Shown here: piece after piece, positions 48,868 to 58,301 of the stretch
Layout: each line of letters starts with the position of its first letter
Numbering within the stretch: position 1 is the first letter of the stretch
Assembly (NCBI GenBank): GCA_025506515.1
Contig: CM046442.1
Span: 109,917,706-109,981,705, forward strand
Origin: Flaveria trinervia
Lineage: Eukaryota > Streptophyta > Magnoliopsida > Asterales > Asteraceae
Direction of reading: 5' to 3'
DNA length: 64,000 nt
Notes under the pieces: generated by a model
Database searches by the model: none
What the model saw: the letters and a program-made list of their open reading frames with translations, nothing else
Told to the model about the DNA's origin: nothing
Translations under genes and position numbers: made by a program

Positions 48868-49804
48868 GCCAAAATCAGAAAACCTCTAAGTCCCACATGG
48901 TATCACAACAACTGCTGAAAGCTTCATCAACAGTTTGATAAGTGCTGAAAACTTCAACAGCTGAAGATCAAGTGCTGAAGACTTCATCAGCTGAAGAACT
49001 AAAGTGCTGAAGTACAACAACTAAAGAACACAAGTACTGAAGCTGAACAGCTGAAGAACGCAAGTACTGAAGCTGAATAGCTAAAGAACACAAGTGCTGA
49101 AGCTGAAGACCAAAGTACTGAAGTACAACAGCTGAAGAGTTTACAAGTGCTGAAGATCAACAACTGATGTACAAAGTCTGAAGACAAAGACTGAAGACAT
49201 CAGCTGATGATATCTACTGAAGTCATCAGCTGATGAAACATCTGAAGGTCAAAGTCTGAAGATCAAGTACTGAAGCCTCGGTAGTTTGTCACAACTGCTG
49301 AAGAGTACTTCTTCAGTAGTTGTGATATCAGTAGTTTTATACTTCTAGTTTTAGTAGTTTTATATTTCAGTAGCTTTGTAAAACGACTGAAGAGCCTGTT
49401 CTTCAGTCGTTGTAGTTTCAGTAGTTTCTAATCAGTAGTTTTATATTCTTTACTTAACACTCTGATATGTTCTCAGTAGTTGTGAACATTTCAGTAGTTT
49501 GTTAAGATTTAGTTATTTTTGTAATAGATCTGCCAGTTGTCACTTTCCGTGATAACAGCAGTGGTTGTTGCACTCTATATAAGGAGTAACAACCTATTGT
49601 AATAGTGAATGATTTGAATGATTTGATTAGAAGTATTCCATATCTATAAACATTCCTTGAATCAGAAATATATTCTCTCGCTATAACCGTATGTGCTCTT
49701 AATGCATACAAGTATCGATTTCTTGCTACAATTTGTCTAATTCCTGTTCTTATTCCGCTGCTTTGAACTCTAATACATCAAACTTGTGATCGCTGATCCT
49801 GTCA
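48845..49804 (+). mobile_element. Family-C LTR, middle LTR of a tandem arrangement (960 bp)
   Basis: It runs TGTTGGACCAAAAG...GATCCTGTCA. It is preceded by a purine-rich GGAGAAGGAAAAGGAAC tract (3' LTR context) but followed by a PBS and a gag start (5' LTR context). The TATA box is at 49575-49584. The repeat section, 48900-49450, is less regular than in the 5' copy. Confidence 0.88.
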
Positions 49805-49806
49805 AA

Positions 49807-49818
49807 TGGTATCAGAGC
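49807..49818 (+). other. Primer-binding site after the middle family-C LTR
   Basis: TGGTATCAGAGC follows the LTR at two bases. It shows that a second family-C internal region begins here. Confidence 0.88.
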
Positions 49819-50038
49819 CGGTTAATCATTGATCGATCTAATAATTGATCATTGAAACTGCTATTCAAGATCTAAGTTTGATTGAATTAGCTTTTGTTTT
49901 TGCAAGAAACGGTTATAGAGATTGAATTTTCTGTATCTCTAGTCATTCATCCTGAGATCTTTTCTTGGTTTTCATTGAGTTTGTTGTGGTCTGTGTAAAA
50001 CTTTTAAAAGCTTGAATCAAATTGTTTTTGAACTGAAA

Positions 50039-51634
50039 ATGACCACTCCCTCCAATGATCCTCACAATACTGGTTCCTCAACCAAGCCACCAATGCTGGT
50101 TAGGAATGAGTATAACATATGGCAACGACGAATGCTCCATCACCTGTCTGTTAACAGCGCAGGTTGTTGGACATTAGTGGTACATGGTCCACACAAGCTA
50201 TGGTGAATAACCCGGAAACCAATCAAATGGTTCCGAAGAGGAGGGAGCAATACTCAGATGAGGATAAGAAAGTTGCTGAAATTGATGCACCAAAAACCCA
50301 TGGAATTCTGGCCATGGCACTGCCAAATGAAATCTATTCTGGGCTAATGCATCATGAAACTGCCCATGACCTCTGGAATGCCTGAAAGAACAATTTAGAG
50401 GAACATATGAGGTCTGGCAAATAATAGAGAAATTCTTGCCCAACAATATGAGACCTTCTCTCATAGAAAGGGTGAGACACTGACTCAACAATTGAGCGGT
50501 TCTCTTGTTTGATCTCTGAATTAAAAATGGTCAACTTGAGTACACTAATATTCAGATGAATAACAGATTTCTCAATCACTGCCTGAGAGATGGGACACAT
50601 TATAATATGTCCTACGCTCCAGTGCAAGTTTGGAAAACCTCTCTCACCCAACTCATGGGAAACTGCTCACGTTTGAGAGAGAGATAGAACAGAGAGAAGC
50701 TGTCTTCATCTGGACAGCTCACTGAAGACTTTGTACCGGGCAACACTGCCTTGGTTGGTCATGAGTCAGAATATGCTTCATCTGAATGCCCGTATGATGA
50801 GCATATTAATTTCTCTTCAAAACTTCTGATTCTGCATTTGTGAGTGTTGATGGTCAGTTTAACTGGGTGAATAATGACAATTTAGCTTCATTATGGATGA
50901 TCTCAAGGGGATTGCTGATGACGACTTAGAAGAGATGGATATTTTGAGCCAAATGGCCTTGATAAATATCAGATCTCAGAAGTTCTACAAAAGAACTGGA
51001 AGAAAATTCCCAGGACTCTCTGGCAAAACCAAGTTGGTTTTGACAAGAGCAAGGTTGAGGTGTCACAAATGCCAAAGTGCTTGGACACTTTGCAAGAGAG
51101 TGTAGATCAACTGGATCTAACTCCACTGCACCCTTTGTGACTTTTCCTGGCAATAGTCAACAACACAGAGGGCAACATCCTGTCACTTCTAGTCATCATC
51201 CTCAACAACAATCTCCTGCATATTTGTTCCTCAGGGTCAAATCATATCCTTACCCTGTTATTACTGCCATAGTCAAATCAAGTCAAGTTCCTATGACACC
51301 ACAAACCTTATGCATACCAGAACACCTCAGCCTTCCCAATCTCATACAACAAACTCAACCTCAACAAAACACAGCCTTCTTCACCCCAGGAGTTGTTGAC
51401 TGGAGCAGTTACCAGATGACAGTGTCTGGTCATGAACAACTGTTCTCAGGTGCTGGTCAACATGGTGTGGGACAGTCCTTTTGGGAATTAGCTCTTATGG
51501 CTTGGAGTCTGCTGATACTTCATTTTCTAATGCCTCTAACCTCAGGTATCACAGTATCCGCTGAGGCATCAGCCAAATTAGTTCTGAAACATGCATAGAG
51601 CATTTGCTTCCATGAGAGAAGCAAATGTAGCTTT
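50039..51634 (+). pseudogene. Second family-C gag, broken and interrupted by element D
   Basis: ATG 50039 (MTTPSNDPHNTGSS) opens a close copy of the gag at 39804. It retains the G in the stretch (near 50380) that is lost in the first copy but has its own indels at about 50200, 50295, 50390, 50500 and 50820. The knuckle region is near 51060-51110 (LGHFAREC), followed by a Gln/Pro-rich segment to 51598. Element D cuts it at 51635; the rest should lie beyond the right end of D, outside the window. Confidence 0.83.
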
Positions 51635-52336
51635 TGTTAGGACCTGGTATTCGACTGAAATACTAGAGATCACGTGTATACCGGATCAAATAGTGCAGAA
51701 TCCTATTCGATTGGCGATCCAATCAGTGAGAACACACGAAGAATCAATCAAGGATTGAAACTAACGTTAGAAATCGATAAGGAATCGATCTAATGTGTGC
51801 TATGAACTTGGAGAATGATTTGGAAGGTTTCTGGACGGCTAGGGTTCGTATGGAATTGAACTTGAACCAATCTCCCTGTTTTTCACGAATTGAGTTGTAT
51901 TTATAGGTGGCACTCTTCAATCGTGCGACTGAACCATTAGTTTGGTTCAGTCGTGCGATTGAACCATGCGGTTGGTTCATTCGTACGACGAGTGTTCAGT
52001 CGTGCGATTGAGCCATCTTATGCTACAGTCGTACGACTGATCCAGTCTCCTGGTTCAGTCATGCGACTGAGTCAATCGTATGAGTTCTTTACGCTTATGG
52101 TTCATTCGCATGAGCCATTCGCATGGGAACTTCATTAAGTTAGGTTTGAATGTTTTTGTTAATTAAATAATATTATATGTAATCATTCAAGTAATCATAA
52201 ACTCATCAATTCATTACGACTCATTAACGAACTATTAAACATTATAACCAACAGACTATCAACATCAGTTCATTAATCATACCAACAAGATCTATTACAT
52301 CACATATCACGATCTAGGGACATACATGTATCAACA
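51635..52336 (-). mobile_element. Element D 3' LTR (702 bp)
   Basis: On the plus strand it runs TGTTAGGACCTGG...TGTATCAACA with TG...CA ends. A minus-strand purine tract CCAAGGGGAGT lies just outside at about 52340-52350. The TATA box is CTATAAATAC (minus) at 51898-51906, with the palindromic-word array at 51915-52135 immediately upstream of it in element orientation. The preceding GCTTT (51630-51634) is the predicted target-site duplication. Confidence 0.83.
51915..52135. repeat. CAKTCGNNCGAMTG palindrome array in element D LTR
   Basis: Words such as CAGTCGTGCGATTG and the perfect palindrome CAGTCGTACGACTG (52025-52042 region), with CATTCGTACGACG and CATTCGCATGAGCC variants, recur every 15-30 bp. 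The array ends next to the TATA box. Confidence 0.8.
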
Positions 52337-55300
52337 AACTCCCCTTGGACCTAGATCTCTCTAATGTTGTTTTCTTCATTACCTTCTCATATTTCTTATA
52401 CTTGTCCTCTTGTGTGACTCCCGCGTGAATATCAAACGCAAGCAAAGCGTATAACATTTTGGAACTGGAGGGCTTGTACAATGTCTTGTGTGTCATAGAA
52501 CAGTGGCCACTTGTATAATGTATAGACATCATACCAGACAAGTTGGTTAGCCACATTGGGTCGAATACCCTGACAGTATCCATTTGATCCCCTTTGATTA
52601 GAACTATGACACTTTAGCAGTTCTCCAATCATAGTACCACCATTTGAAATGTGGAGTGAAGTCCTGTGGCATTTTCCCTGAGAGGGATTCTCGACATAGT
52701 GCGAGGAGGACTCCACTTCAACACAATCTAGGTTTTCCAGTAATGGCATCCATCTCAGACCTTCTAATATACCTTGTAGGTTGTTGAGGTCTGAAGTTAA
52801 TCCATCTAGTGTGGTACTCTTTCTTGAGGGCAGCCTCAAACCAGCCTGACATTTTTCTCGTGTCAGCATACAACAGCTTCAACTTGGCCAGCTGGTTGAG
52901 CTCAAATCCAGGCAGAGTCTTTAGATCATGTGGAAATCTAAAGTACTCTATGCCCTTTTCCCTCTTAACGGCATAAGCGTTAAGATCATCAAAATAGGCC
53001 CATGCTATAATCCTGCCTGACACGTAAGATGTTTCTTGACGCTGTAGAACTTGGTGTAGGCATCCCTCTTCGGTGCATCACGTTGGGCTCTGACTTCCTT
53101 AAAACATTCAGCCCATTCAGCCTTTCGAATATATACATCTTCGTTTGAGGCTTGGGCTGTTCTCGTTCTTTCCTGCTTCCTGCTCCATCGTGTCCAGTAC
53201 CTCAAACATATCACTGACTAGGGACTCACCCAGATTGGGGACCACATTACCCGCTTGTCAGCGTCAGCGTATGAGGTACTCTTCAGCAGATATCTTCAAC
53301 CTCAACACTCACTTCATCAACATCGTTGTAGTTCGTCGTCACTGGTTGAATCAACTGTTGGAGCATCCTTGACAATATCATCAGGATTGAGTCTGAACAT
53401 TTCTGCCAGTTGCTCGTTAGATAGGTCGTGAATTATTTCACCTTCTTCAGGTGTATAACTCACTGACCTTCTGACAATCCCTTGCAGATCAAGAATCATT
53501 GTGAGTTGAGACTTGACCTGTTGAAGGGGAGCAATATCAAACTCATCTCTGTGGTACTTTGGATCTGTTTGATTTACACATTTCACATTCAAATCATAGT
53601 AATATATCAAACAAATGCATTAAGTTAATATAAACATTCAGTACATAATTTTCAAATACAACATACAAAAGTAATAAATACATAAACATCCACTATTTAC
53701 TTTATCCTGTATGCTAGTTTTTGTTGCAGGCGCAGAAGTAGAAGCTGACTGATCCTGTCGGTTCTTTGTTCTCTGCTCTTGACCGAGCTGGACAGAGTCA
53801 GCTGCTTCTCCTTCTTCAGTATCTTCATCAGCACACCACTCTTCTGTTTCTTTCCATCAGAATCACTGTCATCATCATCATCATCATCATCATCATCACT
53901 CTCTTTCTCCATCCTTTATCTTTAGAGGTTCCTCCTTTGATCCTTTTAACTTTAACAAAATGGACCTCTTTGCCTTTTCCAACTCTTCTATCTGCTTACC
54001 TGATGTGACGCTTTGTGCTCGGAGTGGTCCAACTCAGTGTCTGAGCATCCAATTTCTGGGCCTGCTCCTAATAGCTCGATCCTGCTCTGCGATTTTCTGC
54101 GATTGTGCAGCAGTCAGGTCGGTGAGCTGGCGGATCTGAGAGGTCTTTTCCTCATCAGCCGCCAGCAGTCGTAACACCATTCTGTTTAAGGCTGCCAGCT
54201 GTTCCTCTACCCCTTGAGGAGGTAGAGGGATCGAGAGGTGTGTGAGGTGTAGGCTGAGGGCTCGGTTTGGTGGCTAGTGGTGGTGGTGGAGGTGGTGAAT
54301 CGGTAGGTCGGGATGATGATGGTTGGTGAGTGTGGGGTGAATGTAGTAGTGGTAGCAGGGGTCTGGCTTGTGGTGTGGTTGGGGGTGGGGTTGTGGTTGC
54401 TGTGGGGAGAGGTGGTGTGGTGGTTGTGGTTGCTGTGGGGAGAGGTATGGTGGTGGAAGGGTGTCTGTAGAGGTGGTAGTGGTGGAAGGTATGGGGGATG
54501 TGGTGGTGATGAAGGTTACCTTACGTTTTTCTTTTTCTGCCATGGGGTTGAGCCATCCGTTTTCTCCTCGTTCCCCTCGAGGTGGATGCTCCCCCTTCAA
54601 CCCACCTGAGGACTCCGGAGCATATGATGGATCGTCTCTGTATCTCCGGATCCTCTCGGTTGTTCACCGACAACCCTTAACCCGTGCTCTGTGGAAACCA
54701 CTTTCCTTCCCACAGTCCGGGTCAATGGCTCCTCATCAGATTCATCTTCATCTTCCTCGGTAAGCACAAAATCTTGATGGAATCCTGCTGACTCAGTTAC
54801 CTCAGCAGGTGAGCCAGACACCGAGGGACAGAGTCAGACACGGTGCCTCGGGATGGAACAGGCCTCATCCTCATGTCATCCTCCTCAGAGTCATCAGTAG
54901 GGAGGACAATCGGCTCCACATCGGAGTCACTGTCCTCGTGACGCCATTGGCGTCTCCCGGTGCCACATAGCTTTCATCTGCTAAGTGGCCAATCATTCTC
55001 TTCACTGGGGTTTAATCTGCTTTCCCCTGTAAACTCTCATTCTGCCCAGAGTCATATCATCCATTATTTCCAGAGCCACTGCGTCATGACTCTCTTTTGG
55101 CAACTGTGGCAGCTTCTCGTTGAAGATAAGCTGTAAGAATCTGGGTACATACAGAACCCTCTTTTCCCTTTACCTCCAAATTCTCCACCAGTAGGAGAAT
55201 ATCATGCTGGAAAACTAAAGGGTGGTTCAGAACCAGTGCCACGTAGGCATTTTGAATCTGGTCTGAGAGGTCTCAAACCACCCCTCCTTGAAGCTACACA

Positions 55301-55732
55301 CTTTAGAATCACGTGAGCTAAGTACTTTGTACTGGGGGCTCAGGTTGCTCTTGTTGAGCACACCTGAGTTGATATCCCCAGCGTACTTTAGCTTAGGAAG
55401 CATCCTCTTACAGTCATGGATGTAGTTTTGTAGGATGATCAGCATCCTCCCCGAACTCAGGACCCTCTGAATATCGGCGGCAGAGATCTCAATACCATGG
55501 CCCAGTATGGAGCTCCTGATACAGTAAGGCTCACGAGAGCGGTCCACCGAGGCATTTTCCAGAATGCCTGATGGAGTGATCTGTAAGGCGTGCAAGGAGT
55601 GGAGATCGCCTTATAGATCCGGGACCGTCTCAGAAATGCAATTATTTTGGTAAACTCAGCCCCGTTCCTGGTGGTGTGATCCAAGTGGGCACAGATGTTG
55701 TGCTTGGGATTTATGGTCCACTTTTCTGCCAT
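52314..55732 (-). pseudogene. Env-like accessory ORF of element D, broken; ends inside 3' LTR
   Basis: ATG 55732 (MAEKWTINPKHNICAH) opens the conserved N-terminus, continued in another frame at 55595-55227 (GIEISAADIQRVLSSGRML). Then come a Pro/His/Thr-rich stretch near 54600-54274 and an acidic run (near 53905-53870, from CAT repeats). Next is 53610-53317 (RDEFDIAPLQQVKSQLTMIL), then 53214-52432 (GRIIAWAYFDDLNAYAVKRE; GFELNQLAKLKLLYADTRKM). The final piece is 52583-52314 (FDPMWLTNLSG; YALLAFDIHAG). The last codons cross the purine tract and LTR boundary (52336), with the stop at 52314-52316. At least eight frameshifts or stops are present. Function unknown. Confidence 0.62.
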
Positions 55733-55809
55733 TTATCTGTAACACACAAGACATAGAACTATTAATACATAAGACATGAAAACTTCTGTTCTAAGTGTAA
55801 AGTTGAAAG

Positions 55810-56720
55810 TCATTTTGATTCATTCGTGCGAATGAATCATGCGACTGAAGTCAGTCACCTGTTTGAGACATGCGACTGAGTTCAGTCGGGTGTTTGAGAC
55901 ATGCGATTGAGTTCAATCGGTGATTGAGCCATGCGATTAAGTTCAATCGGCTGATTGATGCATGCGATTGAGTTCAATCTGCTGACTGGACTCATTCGGG
56001 TGGTTTAGTCGGTCGAATGATCCAATCGCAAGGTTCAATCGTGCGATTGGAGTTCATTCGAACGTCCAGTCGCTCGCCCCACTATTCGATCGCCTGTGGG
56101 TCGAATCTTGACCAATCTAAGTCTTTTAACCGTGTGTATGGTCCATTAGCCTCGTCTACTTGTCACTAATAACCTAGTCAACTCAATTTTAACATTTGCT
56201 TCATTTACATAGGCAATTAGGTCAATTCAATGTTCGGTTCTTGATTCAATCCAATGTAGATTGTAGTTCGGGGTTTTGTACTGATTTTGATAGGTTCAAG
56301 GAGTAGTGTACTTGTAAAACGTCACAGGATGAAGAATCTTAAGCGCAAAGTATATCAGAATCGGAGGCAATTTCGACAGGGTAACGGTAATGAGCGCGAT
56401 TCGGGGTTTTTGGGAGTGAGATGAGTGATATGCGATCGATTAAGACCTTTAAATACTAAACCTAGGTTCAGTCGGCCGACTGGCCTCAGTCGCTCAGTTC
56501 AATCGGGCGACTGAGGTTCAGTCGTACGATTGGCCTAGTCGATCGCATTCAGTCGGCCGACTGAGTCTCAGTCGGTCGACTGACTCATTCGGTCTCCTTC
56601 ATTCGCCCCTTTAGTTGACCGATTGAGCCTCAGTCGGTCTCCTGTTTCATTCTCCCCCTTCCATTCGGTCGAATGAAACAATTTCATGTCCATTCGGCCG
56701 ATTGGAAGCCATTCGCATAG
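55810..56720. repeat. CAKTCGNNCGAMTG palindrome arrays upstream of element D env-like ORF
   Basis: There are two clusters, 55810-56100 and 56465-56720, of words such as CATGCGACTGAGTTCAGTCGG, including the perfect palindrome CAGTCGGCCGACTG (twice) and CATTCGGTCGAATG. A TATA-like TATTTAAA lies at 56449-56456 (minus) just downstream of the second cluster in element orientation, about 0.7 kb before the env-like ATG. Confidence 0.75.
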
Positions 56721-56899
56721 TTGGTCGATAACCATGATCCACTAATGCGAATGGGTCACACTTTATGAGTTTACAGTCATTTTTAACATTTACTATTCAG
56801 ACCCTTTTCACTTTTGATAATAACCTTGTAAGCTCTTAACCAATTCAGTCACTTCAGACGTGACCATTTAAATTTTAAAACCATGTGGCCATCTCAGAC

Positions 56900-58260
56900 A
56901 TGACCTTTTCAGGTAAGTTAATTCCCTTCTGATTTCCCTGATGTAGTCCGACAAACACACAACTAAAAAAAATAAACATAGTAACTTAACCTAACTACAC
57001 AACTAAAGTTTATGTTTGAATTTTTGTGAGAGATAAAACCCTAAGATGAGAATCTAAGGTATTGATTAGGAGTAGACAGCTTTAACTTAGATTGATCATA
57101 TCTGGACCAAATCAATTTTGAAATCATACAGGAATATCAAATCATTTTGGGACCTGTTATTAAAGCTCTTTGACGCTCAATTCTCGGTATTCATCCAGAG
57201 TCGTTAGCAACTTAAGGAAATCATGCTGAAACTCTTAGATCTTCACATTGAGTTGAACCTTTGAGAAGGTAGCCACTAAGATTGTCAGTATTTGTCCACT
57301 TAAATCCATACACAGACTTTTGACGTAGACTGGTGACTGATTTAGGTTAATTATTTCAGCTAACATTTGTGGATCCCACACTTATATGGTAATCAACATT
57401 CCTCAGAGGTTTTGAGTGGTCTACGGGTATTATTACAAGAAGAGACTATTCTTAGAGCTTTCAAAGAGAAGCCTGTCCTCAGGTCAGTGCCATCGCACAG
57501 CAGAGAGGCGGCAAACAACAATGAATTCTAGAATATCTAGTTATGCTTATCCTCAGGTCAGTGCCATCGCACAGCAGAGAGGCACACAACCTATCTCCTT
57601 GTTAGAGCAGTACTTTTATTTTACACAAAATGCACCAACAACATGAGCCATTAGCTTTATTGCATTTGTCTTTCATTTTCCTTGCTTTGCTCTAATTTTG
57701 GTCATCCGCACACTTTTGTGGCGTTTAAATGCTCATTACCCCTTATTGGAATATATTTGATTGTGTAACCAGTGATAAGATGGAAGTCCACAGTCAGTTG
57801 AACAGCTTAGTTGATCTTGAGATCACCAATCAGGTCTAATTGTCTGTTGTGTTGAATCTACCAACATATCATTTGTGGTCTAGCAGCCTCTAGTCTACTT
57901 TCTCTGTGTCACCTTAGGAGTTGCCAGTTTTCTATCATTTTCCCCGTTTTATATTGCTTAGACTACGCAGACTTATACTTTGAACTTTTGCATCTTTTCA
58001 AACCTTGAATTTAAAATCCCTCTGATTTGTTCCTGTGTACTATCATATTCCAAGGTATTGAATCAGTACACAGACACAATCTACCTTATTTCAGCTAGTT
58101 ACCCTTCTCCCTCATTTTTTTAATATTAACTTGCTGACATATTCTCCCCCTAAATACTAAAATCATTTCGGATTTAATTATTTTTGGATTTTAATAAACA
58201 GCAAGGTAACATGAAGTTAAATGTAACAGACAAAAAACAATAACATAAGATAAGGAAACT
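56900..58260 (-). other. Element D non-coding spacer between pol and the word arrays
   Basis: No coding region is recognised. Two tandem ~66-bp units (CCTCAGGTCAGTGCCATCGC...) begin near 57478 and 57551. A purine tract ATTTAGGGGGAGAATATG (minus) lies at about 58136-58153. Several landmarks are shared with element B (15814-17700). Confidence 0.55.
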
Positions 58261-58301
58261 TTAACGAAACTACATCGGACTATACATATTCTCATCAGGA
58301 A

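Noticed and set aside
53145..54008. Plus-strand small proteins in this interval
   Set aside because: They are reverse-strand readings of the env-like ORF of element D, including the CAT-repeat acidic run.
54313..54763. Plus-strand Gly/Trp/Val-rich open frames
   Set aside because: They are the antisense of the Pro/His-rich stretch of the element D env-like ORF.
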